64,000 nucleotides of DNA from Pimelobacter simplex (lineage in GTDB: Bacteria; Actinomycetota; Actinomycetes; Propionibacteriales; Nocardioidaceae), in contig NZ_CP096276.1 in assembly GCF_024662235.1 (NCBI RefSeq), positions 2,170,001 to 2,234,000 on the forward strand, given 5' to 3'. The translations under genes and the position numbers were made by a program. Numbering within the stretch: position 1 is the first letter of the stretch; each line of letters begins with the position of its first letter. Under the pieces are notes generated by a model, which searched no databases, had not been told where the DNA came from, and was given only the letters and a program-made list of their open reading frames with translations. Of the stretch, positions 9,321 to 16,306 are shown in pieces.

Positions 9321-9940
9321 CCGGCCGCGTCCGGTGGGCCGCCGCTGCGCTGGCCGCCATCGCTCTCGGAGTCGGCCTCGCGTACGGCCTCCACGAGATC
9401 GACAACCTTCAAGAGCGCGTCGAGACCTCCACCCAGGACCGAGCGGACCTCCGAGAGCAGCTCGCCGACACCAACGCGGTCATCGGCACCCAGCAGGCGG
9501 CGCTCGACGAACTGCAGCGTCGCTGCGAGAACGCCGCTGACTGCACCCCGATCACGCTCCCAGACGCCGTCCAGGGCTTGCCTGGTCTGCCGGGCCTTCC
9601 CGGTCTCCGTGGCCCCCAGGGCGAGCCTGGGCCCCGCGGCCCCCAAGGGCCCAAGGGCGACCAAGGCGCCGCAGGCACGACTGGCGCGTCCGGAGTCCCG
9701 GGAACGACCGGTGCCGACGGTGGCGCCGGTCCGCCCGGACCTGCCGGCGAGCGCGGCCCCCAGGGCGATCGCGGTCCCGAAGGCCCGGCCGGTCCACCTG
9801 GCACTCCCGGCACCGCCCAGCCCGGCACCTACGCCTGCCCCGAGGGCGAGTACCTCCGCGGCCTCACCGTCGGGGCTGACGGCTCCATCAACCTCATCTG
9901 CGCCCCCGCGGCGCAACTGCCCCCAGGAGGCAACCCGTGA
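9317..9940 (+). CDS. Collagen-like protein with N-terminal membrane segment
   Basis: 207 residues from a GTG overlapping the previous stop (GTGA). Residues 6-24 are hydrophobic, 28-70 a coiled coil, and about 87-166 a run of Gly-X-Y triplets (for example [15 protein letters not shown]). A short Cys-bearing C-terminal domain follows ([11 protein letters not shown]). Collagen-like repeats are known in phage tail fibres and would trimerise. The prophage B equivalent begins at 63436. The N-terminal hydrophobic helix is unusual for a fibre and suggests membrane tethering or a signal-anchor. Confidence 0.85.
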   Translation: MTGRVRWAAAALAAIALGVGLAYGLHEIDNLQERVETSTQDRADLREQLADTNAVIGTQQAALDELQRRCENAADCTPITLPDAVQGLPGLPGLPGLRGPQGEPGPRGPQGPKGDQGAAGTTGASGVPGTTGADGGAGPPGPAGERGPQGDRGPEGPAGPPGTPGTAQPGTYACPEGEYLRGLTVGADGSINLICAPAAQLPPGGNP

Positions 9941-10470
9941 CCACCTCGCAGAACCGCTGGCCCCTCCTCGAGTACGGCGACCAGCGCCTCCACACGTGGG
10001 TCATCCCCGCGCGCACAGGCACCTTCACCCTGCGCTTGCGCAACGGGTCCGCCGGCTTCCTGCTCGCCTACCTCGCGCTCTGGTACGCCGAGAAGATCGA
10101 GCCCGTCTTCGGTCGCGTCCTCGACGACTGGGGCCACGCCGTCCGGGCCATCCGCAACGCGATCACCCCGTCGAATCACTACAGCGCGACAGCCATGGAC
10201 CTCAACGCCATGGCCCACCCGCTCGGCAAGGTCCGCACCGGCATCTTCCGCCGCCGGACTGCCGTCGATGCCCTACACGCGAAGCTCCGCAAGATGCGCG
10301 GCGTCATCCGCTGGGGCGGCGACTACCACGGCCGCAAGGACGAGATGCACTTCGAGATCGTCCAGAACATCACCGTCTGCGAGCGCGAGGCCCGTCGCCT
10401 GATGAAGACGCCCCGCGGCCGGCGCATCCTCGCCGCCAACCCCTCCCAGCGCGCGGTAATCCTCTCGTGA
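9937..10470 (+). CDS. Endolysin, M15-family peptidase-like
   Basis: 177 residues, GTG start overlapping the upstream stop. It contains [13 protein letters not shown] (about residues 79-91), which fits the M15 zinc motif with its His and Asp ligands, and a second His in [10 protein letters not shown] (about 132-141). M15 peptidases such as phage L-alanyl-D-glutamate endopeptidases cleave peptidoglycan stem peptides. No separate cell-wall-binding domain is visible. Position between tail fibre and holin-like genes supports a lysis role. Confidence 0.85.
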   Translation: MTTSQNRWPLLEYGDQRLHTWVIPARTGTFTLRLRNGSAGFLLAYLALWYAEKIEPVFGRVLDDWGHAVRAIRNAITPSNHYSATAMDLNAMAHPLGKVRTGIFRRRTAVDALHAKLRKMRGVIRWGGDYHGRKDEMHFEIVQNITVCEREARRLMKTPRGRRILAANPSQRAVILS

Positions 10471-11174
10471 GCCGCGACCGCCGCCGCTGGCTCCGCCGAC
10501 GCTTCCTCCGCGGCCTCGCGCGGCCCCGACCGCTGGTCCGCGGCCAGGTCAACGGCCAGGGCGCCACCGCCTCGGCCGGGAAGACCGAGCGCATCATCCT
10601 CGCCGCCGTCGAGCACGCCGACGTCGTCACCATGTGCGAGGTCGCCAACATCGACGTCGCCGACCTCCTCGGCCCCGGCTGGGACGTCGCCCAGGACACC
10701 TCGACCTGGGCCAAGGCCGGATGCGCCGTCGCGATCCGCCGCTCCCGCGGCTACATCAAGCGCTGGCACCTCCGCCTCGGCGTCACCGCCTGGCTCCGCG
10801 GCCGCCGCGCCCGCCAGATGAACGACCGATACGTCGTGGTCGCCGTCCTCAAGATCGACCCCGGCACCCGCTTCCGCTGGCGCCACAAGGTCGCCGCCGC
10901 CCACGGCCCGCCGAAGCGGAACTGGTCCCCGTGGTGGGCGGTCTGGATGCGCCTGGTCCGCAGCCTCGCCGTCCACGACATCGGCGCCGACTGGAACCGA
11001 CTCAAGGCTGCCATCAAGGACGCGATGCCCCGCCGCCAGATCCACATGCACGGCATCGACGGCTTCGCCCTCCGCCCCTGGCTACCCGCCGCCGGCCTCA
11101 CCCACCGCGACGTCGGCGGGGACCACCCCGCCACCTACCTCACCCTCTGGCCCACCCCGAAGGAGCACCCGTGA
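10467..11174 (+). CDS. Endonuclease/exonuclease/phosphatase-fold-like protein in lysis cassette
   Basis: 235 residues from a GTG overlapping the endolysin stop. The N-terminus is very basic (RRRWLRRRFLRGLARPRP). Later segments resemble EEP-superfamily active-site elements: an early TMCEVANI (possible catalytic Glu), GADWN in the GDfN position, and a C-terminal GGDHPA in the SDH position. EEP enzymes are Mg-dependent phosphodiesterases. Similarity was judged by eye from spaced motifs, so the assignment is tentative. It is frame-coupled with the endolysin and the holin-like gene. Confidence 0.5.
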   Translation: MSRDRRRWLRRRFLRGLARPRPLVRGQVNGQGATASAGKTERIILAAVEHADVVTMCEVANIDVADLLGPGWDVAQDTSTWAKAGCAVAIRRSRGYIKRWHLRLGVTAWLRGRRARQMNDRYVVVAVLKIDPGTRFRWRHKVAAAHGPPKRNWSPWWAVWMRLVRSLAVHDIGADWNRLKAAIKDAMPRRQIHMHGIDGFALRPWLPAAGLTHRDVGGDHPATYLTLWPTPKEHP

Positions 11175-11359
11175 GCAACCCGCTCAACGACATCGTCCCC
11201 GCCCGGCACCGACGCCGCGTCTACGCCCTGCTGGCCCTGATCGCCCTCGCCCTGGCCGCCTACAAGGCATCCGAGGGCGACTGGCTCGAGTTCGCCGGCT
11301 ACTTCCTCGGCCTCCTCGGCTTCAGCACCGCCGTCAGCAACACCGACGCGACCGCCTGA
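11171..11359 (+). CDS. Small holin-like membrane protein
   Basis: 62 residues from a GTG overlapping the upstream stop. A basic stretch (RHRRR) precedes a hydrophobic segment at about residues 17-31, and a second weaker segment lies at 40-55 (LEFAGYFLGLLGFSTA). Size, two short hydrophobic segments and the place right after the endolysin fit a phage holin. It is the last plus-strand gene of the late operon. Confidence 0.7.
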   Translation: MSNPLNDIVPARHRRRVYALLALIALALAAYKASEGDWLEFAGYFLGLLGFSTAVSNTDATA

Positions 11360-11372
11360 CCCGGGCGGGCTG

Positions 11373-11519
11373 CTAGCTGCGTGTCGGCGTGAATGCCACA
11401 GCGACCCCGGCCAGCACCGCAACCACGGCCGCGAGCGCGAAGGCCCCGAACCCGTAGGCCGCCAGCAGTAGCCAACCCGCGACGCCGATCCCAACGACCG
11501 ACACGATCCTCACCGTCAT
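11373..11519 (-). CDS. Small hydrophobic membrane protein
   Basis: 48 residues if started at the ATG at 11519; an upstream in-frame ATG at 11555 would give 60. Nearly the whole protein is hydrophobic and forms one or two membrane spans (VVGIGVAGWLLLAAYGF and an Ala/Val-rich second half). It faces the holin-like gene with only 13 bases between the stops. Function unknown. It could be phage or residual host sequence. Confidence 0.45.
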   Translation of the reverse strand: MTVRIVSVVGIGVAGWLLLAAYGFGAFALAAVVAVLAGVAVAFTPTRS

Positions 11520-11589
11520 GACCGGGACCGTAGCGACCACCAGCCCCGGTCGCACCCGAACAGCCCAACACCGGACGCCCGTCCGGACC

Positions 11590-11625
11590 GCCGCCCGTCA
11601 TCCCCAACCTGGGGAGGCGGGCGGC
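11590..11625 (+). terminator. Hairpin with short T-run
   Basis: Stem GCCGCCCG (11590-11597) pairs with CGGGCGGC (11618-11625). An inner CCCC/GGGG pair extends it, and TTTC follows on the plus strand. It sits between the small minus-strand membrane gene and the YbjQ-like gene. Confidence 0.6.
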
Positions 11626-11645
11626 TTTCGGCGTTGGGTCTGGCG

Positions 11646-11984
11646 CTACCCGAGGTCGCCCGGTTCCACCGTCCGGCGCTCGCTGATCGTGACCGCGGTA
11701 CCCGACAGCACGAGGCTGACGGCGTCGCCCAAGATGCCGCCCGCGCTCGCACCGCATGCGGACTGCCGCACGCCGATGACGGCGTTGCAGCCGGCCTCGT
11801 AGGCGTACTCGCGCAGGGCCTCGAGCGCCTCGTCGTACGCGTCTGCGGTCTTGTTCCCGGCGGGCTTGCCAGCGACGGCCGCGATCCCACGCACGACGCC
11901 GAACACGCTCTCGACCTGGTAGCCGAGGGCGTTGTCAGTCGTGAGGACCAGGACCGCTCGCTTTAGCTCTTCGGGTGTCGGCAT
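11646..11984 (-). CDS. YbjQ/UPF0145-family protein
   Basis: 112 residues. Features typical of the YbjQ (heavy-metal-binding-domain) family are visible: an early VLTTDN stretch, central VESVFGVVRG, EALREYAYEAGCNAVIGVR, and a short beta-rich C-terminus with GTAVTI. The family forms oligomeric rings; its physiological role is unclear. It is the last of four minus-strand genes reading away from the LexA-like box. Its presence at the prophage end suggests accessory cargo. Confidence 0.8.
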   Translation of the reverse strand: MPTPEELKRAVLVLTTDNALGYQVESVFGVVRGIAAVAGKPAGNKTADAYDEALEALREYAYEAGCNAVIGVRQSACGASAGGILGDAVSLVLSGTAVTISERRTVEPGDLG

Positions 11985-11993
11985 GGACCGAAT

Positions 11994-12281
11994 CTACCGA
12001 ATCGGCGGATCCGGACGGCTCGAAATCGGAGCAGCCTGTTCGGCCTCGCCGCGGGGTGGGTCGTAGCCGGTGCCGAACCGCGGCACTCCGTCGCTGGCCG
12101 GCCGTAGCCGTTCCGCTGGAACCCAGTCGGTCTGGAGTTGGCCGGCCGTGGTGCTCTGGTTGTCCCAGGTCACGAACGCCTCCCACTCGCGGTGCTGGTT
12201 GCTGCGCCAGGCGAGGAGGAGGCCGGGGAAGTGGCGGGGGCCGAACTTCTCCCTAACCCACACGTGCCGCTGGCCGCTCAC
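11994..12281 (-). CDS. Hypothetical phage accessory protein
   Basis: 95 residues from a GTG that overlaps the upstream gene's stop (GTGA). The N-terminal half has the pattern HVWVREKFGPRHFPGLLLAW followed by WEAFVTWDN; the C-terminal third is charged and Pro-rich. Tryptophan-rich beta-strand spacing suggests a small beta fold. It was chosen over the longer upstream-extended frame because of the overlap with a good upstream gene. Function unknown. Confidence 0.65.
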   Translation of the reverse strand: MSGQRHVWVREKFGPRHFPGLLLAWRSNQHREWEAFVTWDNQSTTAGQLQTDWVPAERLRPASDGVPRFGTGYDPPRGEAEQAAPISSRPDPPIR

Positions 12282-12574
12282 CACGGCGCCTCGTCGGGCA
12301 GCGCTGCGCGGGCCTCGGCCTGCTCCCGGGCTCGCGCCTTCTGGTCCAGGCGCCGCAGCTTCTCCTCGCGGGCCCAGCGCGCGGTCGCGCCGTCGCGGAA
12401 CCCCCGGCGGTAGGGGCCGGGTTCGAGGTCGGCGTCGTACGCCACGGTGCGGGTGCGCGAGATCGCGAGCTCCCAGCCGCGGTCCCAGCCGTCGCGGTAC
12501 CGGGCGGTCTCCTCGGTGCGTGGCGGGTAGGGCGTGGGCGGGTACCGCCGCGGTCGCTCCTGGTCGCCTCGCAT
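12278..12574 (-). CDS. Hypothetical basic/acidic helical protein
   Basis: 98 residues from the ATG at 12574, the first gene of the minus-strand set. The N-terminus is Pro/Arg-rich (RRYPPTPYPPR). The middle contains RYRDGWDRGWELAISRTR, and the C-terminus is a charged helix (EKLRRLDQKARAREQAEAR). The LexA-like box at 12585-12600 lies 11 bases upstream of the start, so it may be DNA-damage-regulated. Function unknown. Confidence 0.6.
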   Translation of the reverse strand: MRGDQERPRRYPPTPYPPRTEETARYRDGWDRGWELAISRTRTVAYDADLEPGPYRRGFRDGATARWAREEKLRRLDQKARAREQAEARAALPDEAPW

Positions 12575-12584
12575 GGCCGCAGAG

Positions 12585-12600
12585 TAGAACACATGTTCGA
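12585..12600. promoter_or_regulatory. LexA/SOS-box-like operator
   Basis: TAGAACACATGTTCGA contains the perfect core GAAC-ACAT-GTTC. Together with the flanking GA it differs from the actinobacterial consensus TCGAAC-N4-GTTCGA at one position. It lies between divergent genes and just upstream of a candidate -10 at 12607-12612, where bound LexA would block transcription. Confidence 0.7.
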
Positions 12601-12606
12601 ATCGGC

Positions 12607-12618
12607 GATACTAGTGCC
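12607..12618 (+). promoter_or_regulatory. Candidate leaderless promoter (-10 GATACT)
   Basis: GATACT at 12607-12612 is followed six bases later by the GTG at 12619, so transcription would begin at or next to the start codon. There is no Shine-Dalgarno between. The LexA-like box covers the region upstream of the -10. Confidence 0.5.
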
Positions 12619-12774
12619 GTGCAGATCCACGCCTCCCGCCGCAAGACCGGCGACCTCGACGCAGAGCCCTTCCACTGGACCGTCGAGAACGACGACTACG
12701 ACGCCGGCATGGCCGAAGTCCACGCCGCGATACCCGAGGGCGAGACGCTCCTCAGCGTCCGCGTCGACCGATGA
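12619..12774 (+). CDS. Small hypothetical protein, probably leaderless and damage-inducible
   Basis: 51 residues from GTG (VQIHASRRKTGDLDAEPF), acidic overall, ending VSVRV-like LLSVRVDR. No ribosome binding site precedes it; the -10 six bases upstream implies a leaderless message. It overlaps the next gene (ATGA), so the two probably form an operon under the LexA-like box. Function unknown. The start is chosen from promoter geometry and the absence of any other good start. Confidence 0.65.
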   Translation: MQIHASRRKTGDLDAEPFHWTVENDDYDAGMAEVHAAIPEGETLLSVRVDR

Positions 12775-13499
12775 GCGACACCGAGAGCGTCGACGACCCG
12801 CGCGAGCGCTTCGCCTTCTGGGTAGCGCACCGGACCAAGATCTTCTGGGTCGCGGTCGGACTCGTCGCTGGCCTGACCTTCGGTGCGTGGATCGGGAGTG
12901 CCGCCACGGCCTGCGCCGGCGGTACCGGCGGGTGCCGAATCCACTGGCAGGCCGTCGAGGCGATCGGCACCTGGTTCGGATCTCTTGGCGGCCTCTTCGC
13001 TGTCGTCTTCGCGATCATCGCGTGGAGGTCCGACGAACACGACCGTGCCGATGAGCGCCGACGCGAGCGGATGGCCGCCGCCGACCGCCGCGAGCTCGAG
13101 CTGCGCGAGGCCCGCAGGGTCCGGTTCCGGCCATCGAGCATGAGCACCGACGGGACCCTGATCACCGGCCTGCACCTGATGATCCAGAACGAGAACACGA
13201 AGATCCCAGTGCACCGGGTGGTCTTGACCCTCGACCTCGACCAGATCGAGGACGGCAACGGCTCCAAGACGTGGCCGCCGATTCCCGCTGTCAAGGCCAA
13301 CGGCTCGGAGGGCCATCGCCTCCACCTCGTGCAGGGCCGCAGGGTGAAGGGCCAGTTGCCTGTCGTCGAGGTTCCGGCCGCCGACCGTTCGGCATGGTTC
13401 TCTCAACTTCAGTCGAGCAGCACGATCGACTACGTGCTGAATGACGTCCACTGGCGCCGGCGCGGCCTGGAGGAGCCCGAGCGGCTGGGGCCGGCCTAG
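12771..13499 (+). CDS. Two-TM membrane protein with cytosolic beta domain
   Basis: 242 residues. Two hydrophobic segments (about 23-48, with Cys residues in the loop after them, and about 63-85) are followed by a highly charged helix (RADERRRERMAAADRREL) and a C-terminal beta-rich domain from about residue 115. The same architecture occurs in the prophage B protein at 43866-44510. It is coupled to the small gene under the LexA-like box. Possible superinfection or membrane-stress protein; no direct evidence of function. Confidence 0.65.
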   Translation: MSDTESVDDPRERFAFWVAHRTKIFWVAVGLVAGLTFGAWIGSAATACAGGTGGCRIHWQAVEAIGTWFGSLGGLFAVVFAIIAWRSDEHDRADERRRERMAAADRRELELREARRVRFRPSSMSTDGTLITGLHLMIQNENTKIPVHRVVLTLDLDQIEDGNGSKTWPPIPAVKANGSEGHRLHLVQGRRVKGQLPVVEVPAADRSAWFSQLQSSSTIDYVLNDVHWRRRGLEEPERLGPA

Positions 13500-13632
13500 C
13501 GATGGCTCACTCCGGCCGCGCTCAGCCCGCAGCGCCAGTCCTGGCCGCACGCCGCAAGCTCAGATCGATCACGGCCGCCGACTCGGCGCTCGGCTCAGTC
13601 GTCGCGGACGACGCCGTCGTAGACGTCCAGGC

Positions 13633-13872
13633 TCAAGTGAGACCCTCGCCCGGGCCGAGGCCAGCGGCGCGGCGGCGCCGGGGGCGAGCCCGTGCCGGCC
13701 GGTTGACTGCTGCACGAACCATGTCCTCGATGTCGTCGCGCGTGGTGTACCAGCGGCCGTTGACGCGGTAGCCCAACAACCGGCCTCTCGTGAGCTGCTC
13801 GCGGTACCAGTCCGCGGTGCCGAGTGGCACCGCTTCGGCGGCCTGTCGAGGGGTGAGGTAATCGAAGTCCAT
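13633..13872 (-). CDS. Xis-like winged-helix DNA-binding protein
   Basis: 79 residues. It begins MDFDYLTPRQAAEAVPLG, a helix-turn-helix signature of the excisionase/MerR-like HTH_17 type, followed by the wing-like stretch GYRVNGRWYTTRDDIEDMV. The tail is Arg/Pro-rich. It sits about 200 bp from tRNA-Val(CAC), the proposed prophage A boundary, where a recombination directionality factor would be expected. It could also be a small regulator. Confidence 0.65.
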   Translation of the reverse strand: MDFDYLTPRQAAEAVPLGTADWYREQLTRGRLLGYRVNGRWYTTRDDIEDMVRAAVNRPARARPRRRRAAGLGPGEGLT

Positions 13873-14025
13873 GCGCGGACAACCTAGATGACAGCCGCCA
13901 GCGGCAGTGCCGGCGGCCACTTCGCGCCGGGCGTGCGCGCGCGGCGTCCCTGATCCCGCGGCCGCAGCTCCTCCCAGGCGCCTCGGTCCGCGATAGCACT
14001 CTCGTAGCAACGGTCCCGAAATCGC

Positions 14026-14066
14026 AACAGCCCCCGATCCTGCTCCTGTGCAGGTCGGGGGCTGTT
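14026..14066. terminator. Bidirectional intrinsic terminator next to tRNA-Val(CAC)
   Basis: A perfect 12-bp stem (AACAGCCCCCGA at 14026-14037 with TCGGGGGCTGTT at 14055-14066) is followed by TTTT on the plus strand. On the minus strand it lies just downstream of the tRNA gene and would end its transcript. Confidence 0.85.
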
Positions 14067-14076
14067 TTCCGGTCTG

Positions 14077-14148
14077 TGGGCGATACTGGGTTCGAACCAG
14101 TGACCTCTTCGGTGTGAACGAAGCGCGCTACCACTGCGCCAATCGCCC
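14077..14148 (-). tRNA. tRNA-Val (anticodon CAC)
   Basis: The reverse complement folds as a 72-nt cloverleaf: acceptor GGGCGAT with ATCGCCC, anticodon stem CTTCG/CGAAG with loop TTCACAC (anticodon CAC), and T-arm CTGGTTCGAACCCAG. CCA is not encoded. It is nearly identical to tRNA-Val(GAC) at 20603-20674 and in opposite orientation. Its 3' end faces prophage A, so it is a candidate integration site. Confidence 0.95.
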
Positions 14149-14263
14149 GGAGCGGCACCCGAAGGAACCGCGGTCGGAGACTCTAACGCATCTCTTGCGC
14201 ACGCCGCGCATCCGGGGTGCTCGCCTGGTCAGTCGCGCGTCGTCGCGGATCGTCGACGGCCTT

Positions 14264-14833
14264 TCAGCGCGGCGGGTCGCAGGACCGGTCGACGCCGGGC
14301 GGGCAGATCAGGAAGCCGGTCGAGGTGCGGTCGGCGAGGTCGAGGCCGTCGACGGTGTAGTGCACCTCCGTGCGCGGCCAGAACCAGTGGCCCACCTCGT
14401 CGACGGCGAGCACGAAGAGCACCTCCACGGTGGCCGCGGGCGCCAGCTCGTAGCCCTCGAGCGGGACGGCGTCATCGCCGTAGTGCTCGTAGGGCCACGG
14501 CCCCGCGGCGACGTAGTCGTCGTCGGCGGAGACGTCGCGCACCAGCACCTGGGTCAGCCGGGCACCATCGTCGACGACCTCGTCGGAGGGGCCGGTGAGA
14601 TCGGCGCCGACGAGGGTGGCGGGTCGGTCGCCGTGGTTGGTGAGGCCGAGGATGCCGAACACCACCTGGCGTCCGGCGTCCGCCCTCATGAACGCCCACT
14701 GGTCGACGTCGTCGGGGGCATCGAAACGGACCGGGCCAGCCATCGTCGCCGCTCTGTCGCTGCACGCGCCGAGGAGAGCGAGCAGGCACAGCGCTGCGAC
14801 GATGACCGACCGGACCAGGCGGGTACCTGCCAC
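14264..14833 (-). CDS. Putative lipoprotein
   Basis: 189 residues from a GTG at 14833. A signal sequence of about 24 residues ends in the lipobox LLGAC, so the protein should be lipid-anchored outside the membrane. The rest is a beta-rich domain of the kind found in actinobacterial DUF-type lipoproteins (GLTNHGDRPATLVGADL). The longer upstream frame was rejected because it lacks a signal peptide and overlaps the next gene. Host gene; function unknown. Confidence 0.75.
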   Translation of the reverse strand: MAGTRLVRSVIVAALCLLALLGACSDRAATMAGPVRFDAPDDVDQWAFMRADAGRQVVFGILGLTNHGDRPATLVGADLTGPSDEVVDDGARLTQVLVRDVSADDDYVAAGPWPYEHYGDDAVPLEGYELAPAATVEVLFVLAVDEVGHWFWPRTEVHYTVDGLDLADRTSTGFLICPPGVDRSCDPPR

Positions 14834-14846
14834 GCGTCGGCCCCGG

Positions 14847-16160
14847 CTACTTGTTCTGGGCGTGGATGACACCCGCGGTCTTCGGTTCGTAGTTGGTGCC
14901 GCAGAGCCAGATCGGCCCGCGGAGGGCGTCCCAACGCACGTCGAGGTTCGCCGAGAAGCCGCTCTGCGCACCCACCTTGATCGGGCCGACATTGACTGCG
15001 CCGGTGATCTTCGCGGCCCTCTTCGTCGAGCGGGTGAAGCCGCCGAACTTGGCGATGGAGTTGCGGTGGTCGGACTGCGGCTTCTTCAGGCAGCCGATGA
15101 ACTCCGAGCCCGGTCCGTTGTTGGAGCCGACACCGCCATACCAGGTTCCGGCGTTCTTCGTCTTCGTGTTCGGCGGGATCGTCGTGCCCTCGCACCACTT
15201 GCCCAGGCCGAGCGGCTTGTAGTGCCCCTCGATGAACTTGAAGGTCGTCGTGCCGAAGTTGTTGGCCTTCTTGCCCCCGCTGTAGGAGCGGTAGACCGAG
15301 GCGCTGTCGGAGTTGCCGACGTGGCGGGAGCCGTGGATCGACCAGCCGCCGTCACCGGCGTAGTCGATCGCACCCTCGATGTCGGAGTCGGCGGACTCGC
15401 CGTAGGTCCACCGGGCATCACTGTTGCTCGCGTTGTGGAACTCGATCACGTTGACCGTACGGACCGGGCGCGCGTCGACGACATAGCTGCACGGCGTGTA
15501 CACCGGCGTCTCGGCCGCCAGGCCCGCCCGACTGCTCGACGTCGCGGCGTCGTCCGGCGTGTCCGGCGAATCGGCGGACAGCACGAAGTCCGGCTGCGCC
15601 TGGGGATTCTCGACCTCGGGGTCGGCGCTCGACGGCGCCACGAGTGCGTCGGGCGCGTCGTCCCCACCCTCGGGGTCGTTCGGGTCGCCGGTGCCATCGA
15701 TGTCGGTGTCGTCGTTGCCCAGGTCGGGCAGCGCCCACTGGCCGAGCGCGTTGAGCTTGCGGACGACCGTGGTGGACTCGAGCTTGCCCAGCTGGTCCGA
15801 GACCACCCCGATCTCCAGGTTGAGGTAGCCGCCGTTGGCCCGCGCGGCCTGCTGCATCTGCACCGTCGACTTCAGCGGCAGGGTGTAGGACCCGTCGCTG
15901 CTGGTGAGCACGGTTCCGATGCTCTGTACCGGCAGGTCGGCACCGATGTCGCCGGAGAGCTCATCCGGCACCCACCAGATCTTGACCTCGGCACCGGCGA
16001 CGGCCTGGAGCACGCCCCCGATGTCGGTGAGCACGGTGCCCACCACATTGTCGGCCGTGGCCTCGTTCTCCACGGCGCGCGCACCGTCGGCCGTACCGGA
16101 CACCGGCACCAACGTCGCCGCGACGACGGCCGCAACACCTCCGAACAGCAACTTCCTCAT
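14847..16160 (-). CDS. Secreted protein of unknown function
   Basis: 437 residues from the ATG at 16160. A typical signal peptide is present (MRKLLFGGVAAVVAATLVPVSGTADGA). It is followed by a beta domain (about 30-130, possibly carboxypeptidase-regulatory/SdrD-like, with SSDGSYTLPL), an acidic Asp/Pro-rich linker (about 145-210), and a C-terminal domain from about 220 with several Cys (TPCSYVV, KWCEG, IGCLKK, LWLCGTNYE). It is probably exported and disulfide-bonded. Ends 13 bases before the lipoprotein gene. Confidence 0.7.
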   Translation of the reverse strand: MRKLLFGGVAAVVAATLVPVSGTADGARAVENEATADNVVGTVLTDIGGVLQAVAGAEVKIWWVPDELSGDIGADLPVQSIGTVLTSSDGSYTLPLKSTVQMQQAARANGGYLNLEIGVVSDQLGKLESTTVVRKLNALGQWALPDLGNDDTDIDGTGDPNDPEGGDDAPDALVAPSSADPEVENPQAQPDFVLSADSPDTPDDAATSSSRAGLAAETPVYTPCSYVVDARPVRTVNVIEFHNASNSDARWTYGESADSDIEGAIDYAGDGGWSIHGSRHVGNSDSASVYRSYSGGKKANNFGTTTFKFIEGHYKPLGLGKWCEGTTIPPNTKTKNAGTWYGGVGSNNGPGSEFIGCLKKPQSDHRNSIAKFGGFTRSTKRAAKITGAVNVGPIKVGAQSGFSANLDVRWDALRGPIWLCGTNYEPKTAGVIHAQNK

Positions 16161-16306
16161 CCTGCAGACCCCCGAGTGTGTGTGGTCGTTCTTGTGTTCC
16201 CATCTGTAGATGGGCACACACAGTTGAGGCCGCGAGAAGCGGATTGTCAACAGGTCACTCGGGCGCCTGTTCGCAAGACGTCGATCCGGGGACGACAGCT
16301 GGCGGA

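Larger units (their letters stand above)
1..14076. mobile_element. Prophage A (right part; left end outside window)
   Basis: A run of siphovirus tail and lysis genes on the plus strand, followed by small accessory genes, ends at a minus-strand tRNA-Val. Gene order is tail completion, tail tube, frameshifted chaperones, tape measure, two minor tail proteins, coiled-coil/TM protein, collagen-like protein, endolysin, holin-like protein. The right boundary is inferred from the tRNA 3' end facing the prophage; the left attachment site and integrase lie outside the window, so the att core cannot be confirmed. An Xis-like gene (13633-13872) sits just inside the proposed boundary. Confidence 0.8.

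Noticed and set aside
9578..9820. Tandem repeat region as a mobile or satellite repeat
   Set aside because: The repeats simply encode Gly-X-Y collagen triplets in the correct frame of a real gene.
13500..13632. Possible gene between the membrane protein and the Xis-like gene
   Set aside because: No frame with a start signal, plausible composition or motif was found; appears non-coding.
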